Positions 45,218-53,436 are shown, numbered from the stretch's first letter. The stretch is DNA of 64,000 nucleotides from Tranquillimonas rosea (GCF_900111315.1 NZ_FOGU01000001.1:62001-126000); one strand, 5' to 3'. Numbers and translations: made by a program. Notes: a model not told the origin generated them from the sequence alone.

Positions 45218-46735
45218 TCAGCCGAGGGCCTGCGCGATGGCGTTTGTCGCGGCGATGCACTCTGCCTCGGCGAAGCCGTCCATTTCGTAGTAGCTGCGGA
45301 AATACCGCTCGTTGCTGGGATTGATGCAGCCGGGCATGGCCACCTCGGACGCGCGGGTCACGAGCCAGTCGCGCACCGCGCCGCGCGGCTGCGGTATCTC
45401 GGCCAGGATCGCAGCGAGATCGGCGCCCTGCCCGACACGGTGCACATTGGGACAGCCCTCGAACCAGGGATGGCCGAAGATCAGGCCCGGCCGGCCGAGG
45501 CAGGCGGACTCGATCACCGCGGTGCCGGTGATGGCGGCCGTGGCGCGGGCGTTGGTGATGAGGGCGGTCGAGGGCGTCTCGTTCGGCGCGATGTGAAGCC
45601 CCTCGATCTGACGGATCACCCGGTAGAATCCCGGCGAACGGCCGAGAAAGCCGCGCATGGCGGCCGAGAGCTGCGAGGGATGCTCCTTGACGACGATGCC
45701 AATGTCGTCCGGCAGCAGCGCCCGCAGTACCGACAGGGCCCGGATCTGGTCGTGGAACACGCCGCCGTCCGGGTTGGTGGTGCGTTCGGGCTCGTAGTGG
45801 AGCGGGACATAGACGTAATCGGCGGGCAGGTCGGTGCCAATCGCCGCGTCGAGCCTGTCGGCGAGGCGCGTGCGGCGAGCCGCGATCGTGCGCTTGCGGT
45901 CTCCGAGGGCCGCGCGCGGCAGCCGGTCCTCGGTGAAGAGATTGTCGCTGGCATGGGGCGGGTCGATGTCGATTGCATAGCGCCGGCCAAGGACACGGCC
46001 CAGGGGCCGCAATGCGAGGCGGAGAGGCGCCGTCAGCGCGCGCATGCGGCGGTCACGGCGGGCGATGCGGGCGGCGCGGTCACGCTGCTGCGCCATGTAG
46101 CGCGGCTCGATCGCGGCGGCATCGTCGAAGCGGCCGACGAAGGCGTCGGCCTCCTGCCCGATCCGGTCGCGCAAGTGTTCGCGCAGTGCGCCGTCGGGGG
46201 CCGGCAGGATCGGGCCGTCATAGTCGCGGCGCAGCATCATCAGCGGCATGATCGACCAGCCGGCAAAGCACAGCACATCCCGCCCGAGCCACCGCATGAC
46301 GTGCTCGATCACCAGCTGCAGCGGCTGGTGCGGCGGCTCGGACATCACCAGGGCGTCGGGGTCGTGCCGTTCCACCAGGGCCAGCGCCCAGAGGACCAGC
46401 CCGTCGAACAGCGCGGCACGGGTGACGCCGCGCTGCTCTCCGGTCCAGTCGACACGGTCCATCAGCTTGATCGCATGGTCGCGGGCGCGGTCGTGCTCGG
46501 CGCTGGTCCAGAACCCGGCATGGGTGCCACGCCAGAGCGGCGCGCCCGAAAGGGAGCCCGCGCGCGACGGCATCACCGGGACGACCTCGCAATCGGGGAA
46601 GGTCTCGCGCGCCGTGGCGTCGTGGCGGGGATCGCCCAGCCAGGCGACGGGGGTGGCCACGCCCTGCTCTTCCAGCGAGCGGGCGAGGTCGAACCACATG
46701 CGGCGGCCGGTAGGGAAATAGAAGATCCGCTTCAT
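45218..46735 (-). CDS. Capsule-polysaccharide-synthesis-type protein (KpsC/KpsS-like)
   Basis: 505 residues from the ATG at 46733-46735 (MKRIFYFPTGRRMWFD). The C-terminal half has the Capsule_synth fold hallmarks: DYVYVPLHYEPERTT, IVVKEHPSQ, and the nucleotide-sugar-type end TGTAVIESACLGRPGLIFGHPWF in segments. Relatives add Kdo or similar sugars in capsule assembly in the cytoplasm. Here no other capsule genes are nearby. It follows the rpsI terminator and precedes the ABC operon on the same strand; the three-gene transporter may share its transcript. Confidence 0.75.
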   Translation of the reverse strand: MKRIFYFPTGRRMWFDLARSLEEQGVATPVAWLGDPRHDATARETFPDCEVVPVMPSRAGSLSGAPLWRGTHAGFWTSAEHDRARDHAIKLMDRVDWTGEQRGVTRAALFDGLVLWALALVERHDPDALVMSEPPHQPLQLVIEHVMRWLGRDVLCFAGWSIMPLMMLRRDYDGPILPAPDGALREHLRDRIGQEADAFVGRFDDAAAIEPRYMAQQRDRAARIARRDRRMRALTAPLRLALRPLGRVLGRRYAIDIDPPHASDNLFTEDRLPRAALGDRKRTIAARRTRLADRLDAAIGTDLPADYVYVPLHYEPERTTNPDGGVFHDQIRALSVLRALLPDDIGIVVKEHPSQLSAAMRGFLGRSPGFYRVIRQIEGLHIAPNETPSTALITNARATAAITGTAVIESACLGRPGLIFGHPWFEGCPNVHRVGQGADLAAILAEIPQPRGAVRDWLVTRASEVAMPGCINPSNERYFRSYYEMDGFAEAECIAATNAIAQALG

Positions 46736-46773
46736 CGCGGGCGTTACATCGCGCGGAGACCGGCGGCGCAACG

Positions 46774-46804
46774 AAAAAAGCGCGGCCCCGCAGGGGGGCC
46801 GCGC
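46774..46804 (-). terminator. Rho-independent terminator of rplM-rpsI
   Basis: Read on the minus strand, GCGCGGCCCC pairs with GGGGCCGCGC (46795-46804 with 46780-46789) followed by six T residues (46774-46779). Perfect 10-bp stem. Confidence 0.95.
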
Positions 46805-46832
46805 CTCGAAAGCGTGGTCCGTGAGTGGTGAA

Positions 46833-47336
46833 TCAGCGCTTCGAGAACTGGAAGCTGCGGCGGGCCTTGGCGCGGCCGTACTTCTTCCGCTCGACGGTCC
46901 GGCTGTCGCGCGTGAGGAAGCCGGCGGCCTTCAGCGGCGGACGCAGCGCGGGGTCGTAGTATTGCAGCGCGCGGCTGATGCCGTGCTTGACCGCGCCGGC
47001 CTGGCCCGACAGGCCACCGCCGCGCACGGTCGCGTAGACGTCGAACTGGCCCGACACGCCGGCCACGTCGAACGGCTGGCGCAGGATCATCTGCAGCACC
47101 GGACGCGCGAAGTAGGCGTTCATTTCCTTGCCGTTGACGGTGATCTTGCCCGAGCCCGGCTTGACCCAGACGCGCGCCGTGGCGTCCTTCCGGCGGCCGG
47201 TGGCATAGGAGCGGCCCAGCTCGTCGCGGACCGGCTCACGCGGGGTCTCGAGCTCGGCCATCGTGCCCTGCACGCCGCCGATGTCGTCGCTGACGGCTTC
47301 GTTCAGCTCGTCGAGGGATTTGATCTGATCGGCCAT
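46833..47336 (-). CDS. rpsI: 30S ribosomal protein S9
   Basis: Small-subunit protein, 167 residues. The conserved [20 protein letters not shown] block appears after about 38 extra N-terminal residues, and the protein ends in the invariant SKR-type tail (RRSFQFSKR) that contacts P-site tRNA. The N-terminal extension is usual for the group. Follows rplM by one base; the S9 gene ends just before a strong terminator. Confidence 0.98.
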   Translation of the reverse strand: MADQIKSLDELNEAVSDDIGGVQGTMAELETPREPVRDELGRSYATGRRKDATARVWVKPGSGKITVNGKEMNAYFARPVLQMILRQPFDVAGVSGQFDVYATVRGGGLSGQAGAVKHGISRALQYYDPALRPPLKAAGFLTRDSRTVERKKYGRAKARRSFQFSKR

Positions 47337-47337
47337 A

Positions 47338-47799
47338 TCAGGCGCTCCGGGTGTTCTTGGGGTTCAGAGGCTTGACGTCGAGCACTTCGGGCTGCTGGGC
47401 CTCGTGGGGATGCTCGGCGCCGGCATAGACGCGCAGATTGGTCATCAGCTCGCGGCTGAGCTTGTTGCCCGGCAGCATCCGCTTGACGGCCTGCATCACC
47501 ACGCGCTCGGGATGCGGACCTTCGAGGATCTGCTCGGTCGTGCGCGACTTGATGCCGCCCGGATAGCCGGTGTGCCAGTAGTTCGGGTTCTGGCGCTTCT
47601 TGCCCGTCAGCTGCACCTTGTCGGCGTTGATGACGATGACGTTGTCGCCCATGTCGATCGACGGCGTGAAGCTGGGCTTGTGCTTGCCGCGCAGGCGCAT
47701 GGCGATGATCGAGGCGAGGCGACCGAGAACGATGCCCTCGGCATCGATCAGGATCCACTTCTTCTCGATATCCGCCGGGGTGGCGGTGAAGGTTTTCAT
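47338..47799 (-). CDS. rplM: 50S ribosomal protein L13
   Basis: Large-subunit protein, 153 residues from the ATG at 47797-47799 ([15 protein letters not shown]). An upstream in-frame ATG three codons earlier is less likely. [20 protein letters not shown] and the GYPGG and [11 protein letters not shown] blocks are standard L13. Forms the rplM-rpsI operon. Confidence 0.98.
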   Translation of the reverse strand: MKTFTATPADIEKKWILIDAEGIVLGRLASIIAMRLRGKHKPSFTPSIDMGDNVIVINADKVQLTGKKRQNPNYWHTGYPGGIKSRTTEQILEGPHPERVVMQAVKRMLPGNKLSRELMTNLRVYAGAEHPHEAQQPEVLDVKPLNPKNTRSA

Positions 47800-47948
47800 G
47801 GCTCTCATCCTGTGAGTCGAAATTCCGGTGCCGCGCCGGGGTCCGCCCGGTGCGAGGGATGGAGGTGTTTCGCGTATTTCGAACCCGCAGTCAATCGCGA
47901 CATTTGGATATTTATGGCGCCAAATCAGTACGTTAAAAATATGGTATC

Positions 47949-47954
47949 ATTATA
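47949..47954 (-). promoter_or_regulatory. Candidate -10 box upstream of rplM
   Basis: The minus strand has a perfect TATAAT about 150 bases before rplM, at the end of the MocR gene, in a patch rich in A and T (47905-47960). No clear -35 match is at the right distance, so the assignment is tentative. Confidence 0.35.
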
Positions 47955-47966
47955 CCCCATGCCAAG

Positions 47967-49355
47967 TCAGACTTCCACCTCCCCCGGCGGCTCTTTCAAC
48001 AGCCCCGCCAGCGTCTCCAGCGCCGTGCGGAAGGTCGGCTCGCCCATCGGCCCGTTCAGCGAAAGCCGCACCGCGTTGGGCGCGCGGCCGTCGACCAGTG
48101 CGAACAGATCCGCCGGCTTGACGAGGATCCCGCGACGCTCGGCCGCGCGTGCGAAGGTCGAGGCCCGCCACCCGCGGGGCATCTTTACCCAGACGAACGG
48201 CACCGTGTCGCGCGACAGGACATCGTGGCCGTCCAGCGCATCGCGCGCGATGCGCACGCGCTCCGCCGTGACGCGCCGGACCCCGTCGCGGATCGCGTCC
48301 GCCCGCCCGCTTTCCATCAGGCGCCGGCACAGATCGACGGCGGGCCGCGGCAGGCCGAAGAACTGCTGTTGCGCGGTGGAGGTGGCGCGCGGGCCGTATC
48401 CCTTGGGCGCGATCAGCCCGCCGAAGCGCAGCGCCGGGCTGACCGACTTGGACATCGACGCGACGTGCCAGCCCCGCTCGGGCGCAAGGGCGCGGTAGCC
48501 GGGGAACGACTGGCGTCCGACGGAAAACGAGTCATCGTCGACGATGTGCATGTCATGGGCCCGCGCGATCTCGACGATGCGGGCGCGACGCTCGGGCGGG
48601 GTGCGGATCGTGGTCGGATTGTGCCCCTCGGCGCTGGTGCACAGTATCGCGGGCCCGTGCCGGCGGCACAGCACCTCCAGCGCGTCCGGCATCAGCCCGT
48701 CTCCATCCATCGGCACGCCCACGACGTCGGCCCCGACGAGCCCCGCCGCGTTGCGGAAACCGGGATAGGCCAGCTCTTCGGTGAAGACGACCGAGCGCGC
48801 GCCGCGCGACAGCGTCTGCAGCGCCATGGTGACGCCGTGCTGAGCCCCGCCGCAAAGGACGACATCCTCGGCCCAGGCCGGGCCCACATCGATGTCGCCC
48901 AGCCAGCGCAGGAACGCCTGGATCGTCGCCAGGTCGTCGCCGCGCGTGGGATAGGTCAGAAGGTCCGAGCCGCCCTCCAGCAGTTCCTCCTGGCAAGCGC
49001 GAATCGCCGCGGCCTGACCGACATCAGGCACGAGACTGGTGCTGAGATTGACCTGCCCCGCGCTGCTTTCGGTGAGGATGTACGGCGGCTCTGCAATGCG
49101 GCGGTTCGCGGGGGCGACAAACGTGCCCCGTCCGACCTCGGCCCGCAGCACGCCCTCGTCCGTCAAAAGGCCATAGGCCCGCGACACGGTGCCCGGCGTG
49201 ATCCCAAGCCGGTGCGCCAACGCGCGAACCGTGGGCAGCCGCGACTCCGCGGCGAGCGACCCGTCCTCGACGGCGGCGCGGATGGCATCGGTCAGCGCGA
49301 GGTACTTGGGCCGACGGGTCTCGGCCAGTTTCGGCGCCCATATTGTATCGGTCAC
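47967..49355 (-). CDS. MocR-type regulator (GntR DNA-binding plus aminotransferase-like domain)
   Basis: 462 residues from the GTG at 49353-49355, chosen because GGAAGGA lies seven bases upstream; a GTG seven codons earlier is the alternative. A winged-helix GntR domain occupies about 15-75 (RLPTVRALAHRLGITPGTVSRAY), joined to an aminotransferase class I-like domain with the PLP Lys303 in SMSKSVSPALRFGG. Such proteins sense PLP-adducts and control vitamin B6, taurine or GABA genes. It is divergent from a DUF1127 gene, and repeats of TATTGTATC flank its start. Confidence 0.92.
   Translation of the reverse strand: MTDTIWAPKLAETRRPKYLALTDAIRAAVEDGSLAAESRLPTVRALAHRLGITPGTVSRAYGLLTDEGVLRAEVGRGTFVAPANRRIAEPPYILTESSAGQVNLSTSLVPDVGQAAAIRACQEELLEGGSDLLTYPTRGDDLATIQAFLRWLGDIDVGPAWAEDVVLCGGAQHGVTMALQTLSRGARSVVFTEELAYPGFRNAAGLVGADVVGVPMDGDGLMPDALEVLCRRHGPAILCTSAEGHNPTTIRTPPERRARIVEIARAHDMHIVDDDSFSVGRQSFPGYRALAPERGWHVASMSKSVSPALRFGGLIAPKGYGPRATSTAQQQFFGLPRPAVDLCRRLMESGRADAIRDGVRRVTAERVRIARDALDGHDVLSRDTVPFVWVKMPRGWRASTFARAAERRGILVKPADLFALVDGRAPNAVRLSLNGPMGEPTFRTALETLAGLLKEPPGEVEV
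49341..49349. promoter_or_regulatory. TATTGTATC copy inside the start of the MocR gene
   Basis: Nine bases identical to the site at 49416-49424, located just after the chosen start codon. In MocR regulators, direct repeats near their own promoter form the operator. Probable autoregulation site. Confidence 0.5.
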
Positions 49356-49415
49356 AATGTTTTCCTTCCCGGCCACCGACCGCGATTGTACCCATTACCC
49401 ATACACAGTCAGCAA

Positions 49416-49431
49416 TATTGTATCAATACAA
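49416..49431. promoter_or_regulatory. TATTGTATC operator with palindromic extension
   Basis: Second copy of TATTGTATC (49416-49424), extended to TTGTATCAATACAA, whose six-base arms are perfect inverted repeats. It lies in the 91-base divergent region about 15 bases before the DUF1127 start and 61 bases upstream of the MocR start. Confidence 0.6.
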
Positions 49432-49446
49432 AGCGAGGACGCCGCC

Positions 49447-49680
49447 ATGTCGTCTCAAGCCGCCCCGTTCGCCTTTCGCGCCGACCCGCCATCGGGCTTT
49501 GCACCCTATCGGCGCCCGGCCCGCCGGATGCCGTGGATCGTGCGGCTGGTGCTGACATGGGACGCGCGGCACCGGACGAGGCGGCACCTCGCCGCCCTGC
49601 CCGAGCCGTTGCTGCACGACGCAGGCCTGACGTGTGAGATGGCGCTGGCAGAGGCCGCAAAGCCGTTCTGGACGGCATGA
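49447..49680 (+). CDS. DUF1127 domain protein, 77 residues
   Basis: Small basic protein starting at the ATG at 49447 after a GAGGAC ribosome site. The C-terminal half has the YjiS/DUF1127 motif: ARHRTRRHLAALPEPLLHDAGL. The N-terminal half is proline- and arginine-rich. DUF1127 members in alphaproteobacteria affect RNA turnover and phosphate or stress adaptation. Divergent from the MocR gene, from which it is likely regulated. Confidence 0.85.
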   Translation: MSSQAAPFAFRADPPSGFAPYRRPARRMPWIVRLVLTWDARHRTRRHLAALPEPLLHDAGLTCEMALAEAAKPFWTA

Positions 49681-49861
49681 AATTGCGGCGCTTCGGCCAC
49701 GCCGCCAGGTCACGAAAGATTTGCGAAAAATAGGGGTTGCGCCGACTCGGGCGTATCCTTAGGTGCCGCTCACGACCGGGACCGATCCCAACTTCGCCGA
49801 GACAGGTGGGGGGGCGCTAAGGACCCACGGATTCAATCTACTGGCTAGAAGGGGATGTGCC
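49681..49861 (+). other. speD leader region, no gene seen
   Basis: 181 bases between DUF1127 and speD. The first part is A-rich (CGAAAAATAGGGG). The second has a possible stem GTGGG...CCCAC at about 49806-49830 and CGCTAAGG in its loop, followed by AGAAGGGG, the speD ribosome site. A frame open from 49763 into speD lacks family similarity. Promoter and perhaps a structured regulatory leader; no known motif was matched. Confidence 0.4.
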
Positions 49862-50371
49862 ATGGACGGTGCTCACCTCTTCCAACTGGGGATCGGTCTG
49901 GAGACAGGCGCCCATGCGGAAGATTCCCGCAGCTCTCAAGCTGCGCCCGACGTCACCCGCGACGTGTTCGACGACACCCGCGATGATCACTTCATCCGCC
50001 GCGACGGCCGTGTCTTTGCCGGGACGCACCTCATCATCGAGGTGGTCGACGGCACCGGGCTCGACGACGAGGCCCGCATCCAGCAGGCGTTCCGCGACTG
50101 CGTGGACGAGTGTGGCGCGACGCTGCTGCACATCCACACGCACAAGTTCTCGCCCCAGGGCGTGAGCGGCGTGGCGGTGCTGGCCGAGTCGCACATCTCG
50201 GTCCACACGTGGCCGGAAATCGGCTATGGCGCCTTCGACGTGTTCATGTGCGGCGATGCCGAGCCGTGGCGCGCGGTCGGCGTGCTGAGCGCGGCGTTCG
50301 ACACCCCCGACGTGCGCGTCAAGGAACTGTTGAGGGGCGATGGCTTGGTCGCCGAGTCCGAAGCGGCCTGA
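49862..50371 (+). CDS. speD: S-adenosylmethionine decarboxylase proenzyme
   Basis: Makes decarboxylated SAM, the aminopropyl donor for spermidine. 169 residues from the ATG at 49862. The proenzyme cleaves itself between Glu109 and Ser110 (LAES|HISVHTWPE), the serine becoming the pyruvoyl cofactor; His115-type and Cys-containing AFDVFMCG motifs are present. The N-terminus is about 45 residues longer than in the Bacillus class. A terminator follows; speE lies 2.1 kb away instead of adjacent. Confidence 0.96.
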   Translation: MDGAHLFQLGIGLETGAHAEDSRSSQAAPDVTRDVFDDTRDDHFIRRDGRVFAGTHLIIEVVDGTGLDDEARIQQAFRDCVDECGATLLHIHTHKFSPQGVSGVAVLAESHISVHTWPEIGYGAFDVFMCGDAEPWRAVGVLSAAFDTPDVRVKELLRGDGLVAESEAA

Positions 50372-50400
50372 CACGACCGACATTCGCAGGACATTTCCAA

Positions 50401-50425
50401 GGGGCCGCATCGCGGCCCCTTTTTT
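50401..50425 (+). terminator. Rho-independent terminator after speD
   Basis: GGGGCCGC (50401-50408) and GCGGCCCC (50412-50419) around a three-base loop, followed by six T residues. Separates speD from the next genes. Confidence 0.93.
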
Positions 50426-50602
50426 CGTTCCGGATCGATCACTTGGGGCAATCTGAACCGAAGTTGCAGGCAAATGAACCGGCGTCGCAGCCCGCGCCCC
50501 CTGCCACCGGGGTGCAATTCGAATGGCCCTCTCGGCATGTCAGGTCGGGGCTGTCGCCGCACGACGCGGCGCACGGTCACAGACACTGAAAGGGACCTTC
50601 TC

Positions 50603-50866
50603 ATGCGCAAGACCATCACCGCTTTCGGCCTCGCGTCCGCCTTGCTGCTTCCCGCCGGATTGGCACTCGCCAGCGATGACGGCGTGACGCTCGACGACGC
50701 GACACGCGCGCGGATCGAAACCATGCTGACCGAGCAGGGCTACGAGGTCGCCAAGATCAAGACCGAAGACGGGCTCTACGAGGCCTACGCGAAGAAGGAC
50801 GGCAAGCGGATGGAGATCTTCCTCGACGCCGACCTCTCGATCGTGCGCACCGACGTCGACGAGTGA
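50603..50866 (+). CDS. Periplasmic PepSY-domain protein
   Basis: 87 residues from the ATG at 50603. A signal peptide ends near residue 22 (ALA). The mature part is a single PepSY-type domain: ARIETMLTEQGYEVAKIKTEDG then YEAYAKKDGKRMEIFLDAD. PepSY modules occur in peptidase inhibitors and in metal- and electron-transfer membrane proteins. A downstream cytochrome b561 gene follows 25 bases later, so the pair probably forms a redox or metal-related unit. Confidence 0.85.
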   Translation: MRKTITAFGLASALLLPAGLALASDDGVTLDDATRARIETMLTEQGYEVAKIKTEDGLYEAYAKKDGKRMEIFLDADLSIVRTDVDE

Positions 50867-50891
50867 TCCCATCAAGCTGCAGGAGACGGAG

Positions 50892-51416
50892 ATGACCCAT
50901 CTCAAGGTCTGGGATCCCTTCGTGCGGTTCTTTCACTGGTCAGTCGTGGCGCTGTTCACCGCGAACTCGCTGTTCGTGGACGACGACGGCGCGCTGCACC
51001 AATGGTTCGGCTACGCGATCGGTGCGCTCGTCCTCGTGCGAATCCTCTGGGGCATCGTCGGCCCGCACTACGCCCGCTTCCGGAGCTTTCCGCCAAGCCC
51101 CGCGGGCATTCGCGGGCAGCTGACGGACATCGCGACCGGCCGGCCGCGCATCCATGCCGGCCATACGCCTCTAGGCGCACTGATGATCTACAACCTGCTG
51201 CTCACGCTGCTCGTCATCGTGATCTCGGGGTACCTGATGACGACGGACGCCTTCTGGGGCACCGAATGGACGGAAGGCCTGCACGAGGCGGCCGTCACGT
51301 GGGCTGAGATCTCGGTGCTGGCCCATGTCGCGGCCGTGCTGTTCGAAAGCGTTCGCATCCGAGTGAATCTTCCAAGGGCGATGGTGACCGGCTACAAGAA
51401 GCTGCCGGAACGGTAA
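50892..51416 (+). CDS. Cytochrome b561-type diheme membrane protein
   Basis: 174 residues, four predicted membrane segments at about 14-30, 38-56, 95-116 and 138-155. Candidate heme ligands are His15 (FFHW), His36 (LHQWFGY), His91 and His145, arranged as in bacterial b561 di-heme proteins that move electrons across or within the membrane. The GIVGPHYARF motif closes the second helix. Co-directional with the PepSY gene upstream and a membrane HTH gene 12 bases downstream. Confidence 0.9.
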   Translation: MTHLKVWDPFVRFFHWSVVALFTANSLFVDDDGALHQWFGYAIGALVLVRILWGIVGPHYARFRSFPPSPAGIRGQLTDIATGRPRIHAGHTPLGALMIYNLLLTLLVIVISGYLMTTDAFWGTEWTEGLHEAAVTWAEISVLAHVAAVLFESVRIRVNLPRAMVTGYKKLPER

Positions 51417-51428
51417 CGAGGGCGGCTC

Positions 51429-51938
51429 TTGGACAGGGCGATCAATCTTCCGCACGCGGATGCCAGGCCCTATGGCCTGGCGCTCCTGATCCTGGCGCAG
51501 GTCGTCTGCGCCGGGTTCTTCCTCTGGGACGTCGCCGAGGACTGGGCGATGTCCACCGACCCGCTCTGGCACCTATCGACCGAGATGGGCGCGACCCTGG
51601 CGCTTGCCGCCGCGATCATCTTCGAGACGCGGTCGGTGCTGCGCCTGCTGGAGCGCAAGGCACATCTCGAACGGAGCGCGTCCGTTGCGGCCAAGGCGAT
51701 GACCGAGGTGATCGAGGCGCATTTCGACGCCTGGTCCCTGACACCGTCCGAACGGGACGTGGCGAACTTTCTCGTCAAGGGCATGTCGATCGCGGAAATC
51801 GCCACGCTGCGCGGTAGCGCCGAGGGGACGGTGAAGTCGCACCTGAACGCGGTCTACCGGAAATCCGGCACGCGCAACCGCGGCGAGCTTCTGAGCCTGA
51901 TCCTCGAAAGCCTGATGGACCGCCCGCCGCCGGGCTGA
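51429..51938 (+). CDS. Membrane-anchored LuxR-type HTH regulator
   Basis: 169 residues from a TTG start. Two hydrophobic segments at about 15-35 and 50-68 put it in the inner membrane, followed by a charged helix and a GerE helix-turn-helix at 104-160 (LTPSERDVANFLVKGMSIAEIATLRG and so on). No receiver or ligand domain. It is the third gene of the PepSY-b561 set and may transmit a redox or envelope signal to DNA; this is inference. The stop is 44 bases from the next gene. Confidence 0.82.
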   Translation: MDRAINLPHADARPYGLALLILAQVVCAGFFLWDVAEDWAMSTDPLWHLSTEMGATLALAAAIIFETRSVLRLLERKAHLERSASVAAKAMTEVIEAHFDAWSLTPSERDVANFLVKGMSIAEIATLRGSAEGTVKSHLNAVYRKSGTRNRGELLSLILESLMDRPPPG

Positions 51939-51982
51939 GGCCCGCGCTTGCCGGCGGCACCGCCGGCGCCTAGATCGCGGCG

Positions 51983-52489
51983 ATGGCCCTGATCCTGACC
52001 CTTGCATTCGATGCCGCCTCCGCGAGCCGGTTCGAGCACGCGCGGCAGGCGCACTTTCCGCCCGACCGGAATCTGATCCCGGCCCACCTGACACTGTTCC
52101 AGCAGCTGCCCTCGGACCGCATCGACGAGGTCGCGACGCGACTCGGGGCCGTGACCGCGGAGACGCCACCCCTGCCCTTCACCGTGGACGGCATCCTGGA
52201 TTTCGGGCGCGGCGCGGCCTACCGGCTCGACATGCCCGGCTTCGCCGCCTTCCACGGCGCGTTGCGGGCGGCGTTCGGCGGGCTTCTGACCGCCCAGGAC
52301 GACCGCCGTCGCAAACCCCACGTCACGATTCAGAACAAGGTCGACCGCGCGACGGCGGAGGCGACGCAAGCGGCCCTTCGCGAGGGCTTTTCCCCGTGGC
52401 GGGGTCTGGCGCACGCCGCGCTGCTCTGGCACTACCGCGGCGGCCCGTGGGAGGCCGCCGGAGAGTTCCAGCTGGAGGGACAGCGATGA
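51983..52489 (+). CDS. 2'-5' RNA ligase family phosphoesterase (LigT-like)
   Basis: 168 residues. The two-histidine phosphoesterase motifs HLTL (His35) and HVTI (His113) are present, as required for 2'-5' RNA ligase or cyclic phosphodiesterase activity on RNA or tRNA fragments. Substrate unknown. The stop overlaps the speE start as ATGA, so it is translationally coupled to spermidine synthase. Confidence 0.88.
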   Translation: MALILTLAFDAASASRFEHARQAHFPPDRNLIPAHLTLFQQLPSDRIDEVATRLGAVTAETPPLPFTVDGILDFGRGAAYRLDMPGFAAFHGALRAAFGGLLTAQDDRRRKPHVTIQNKVDRATAEATQAALREGFSPWRGLAHAALLWHYRGGPWEAAGEFQLEGQR

Positions 52490-53343
52490 CCGACATGACC
52501 GGATGGAGCGTCGAGCGCCTGCACGACGACCACAGCCAGGCCCTGCGCGAGACGCGCGTGCTTTACGACAGCCAAACCGACCACCAGCGCTTGCGCGTCT
52601 TCGAGAATCCGACCTTCGGGCGCGTGCTGACACTGGACGGCGTGGTGCAGGTCACCGAGCGCGATAATTTCATCTACCACGAGATGCTCACCCACGTTCC
52701 GATCCTGGCCCACGGCCGCGCGCGGCGGGTGCTGATCGTCGGCGGCGGCGATGGCGGCATGGCGCGCGAGGTCCTCAAGCACCGCAGCGTCGAGAGCGTC
52801 ACGATGGTCGAGATCGACGGCGGCGTCGTGGAGTTCTCGAAGGAATACCTCCCCTCGATCTCGGCCGGCGCGTTCGAGGATCCGCGGCTCGACCTCGTGA
52901 TCGCCGACGGGGCGGCCTTCATGCGCGAGACCGAGGGCGGGTTCGACGTGATCATCGTCGATTCCACCGATCCCGTGGGTCCGGGCGAGGTGCTTTTCAC
53001 CGATACGTTCTACGACCATGCGCGGCAGGCGCTGACAGAGGGCGGCATCCTGGTGACGCAGAACGGCGTGCCCTTCATGCAGGGGGACGAGCTGAGCGGC
53101 ACGATGCGGGCGTTCCGGGCACTGTTCGAGGACTGGACCTGCTATCTCGCCACCGTCCCCACCTATGCCGGCGGCCCGATGGCCTTCGGTTGGGGCAGCA
53201 CGGGGACGGCGGCCCGCCGCACGGACGCCGAGACGCTGCGGGCCCGGTTCGAGGCCGCGGCGATCGAGACCGACTATTACACGCCCGAGGTCCATCTCGG
53301 CACCTTCGCCCTGCCGCCCTATGTCAGCCGGCTTCTGCCATGA
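52486..53343 (+). CDS. speE: Spermidine synthase (polyamine aminopropyltransferase)
   Basis: Transfers the aminopropyl group of decarboxylated SAM to putrescine. 285 residues from the ATG at 52486. The SAM-binding GGGDGGMAREVLKH, the catalytic Asp of VDSTDPVGPG and the gatekeeping YHEM motif are present. Completes the pathway that starts with speD, 2.1 kb upstream; the intervening genes are unrelated. Confidence 0.97.
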   Translation: MTDMTGWSVERLHDDHSQALRETRVLYDSQTDHQRLRVFENPTFGRVLTLDGVVQVTERDNFIYHEMLTHVPILAHGRARRVLIVGGGDGGMAREVLKHRSVESVTMVEIDGGVVEFSKEYLPSISAGAFEDPRLDLVIADGAAFMRETEGGFDVIIVDSTDPVGPGEVLFTDTFYDHARQALTEGGILVTQNGVPFMQGDELSGTMRAFRALFEDWTCYLATVPTYAGGPMAFGWGSTGTAARRTDAETLRARFEAAAIETDYYTPEVHLGTFALPPYVSRLLP

Positions 53344-53374
53344 CGCCGCGGCTGACGCCGCGACACGATCATTG

Positions 53375-53430
53375 CGCCGCCCTCCGGGCGGCGCGGTGCC
53401 TCCGGCGGGGATATTTCAGGGGCCGAAGAG
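53375..53430. repeat. Palindromic GGGGATATTT element between speE and usg
   Basis: CGCCGCCCTCCGGGCGGCG forms a perfect hairpin, followed by GCCTCCGGCGGGGATATTTC from 53398, ending in GGCCGAAGAGG. Same element as at 5053, 21791 and 42357, here again between convergent genes. Confidence 0.75.
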
Positions 53431-53436
53431 GACCGG

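Noticed and set aside
49763-49861. Upstream extension of speD by 33 codons
   Set aside because: Residues show no family similarity, and AGAAGGGG fits the ATG at 49862.
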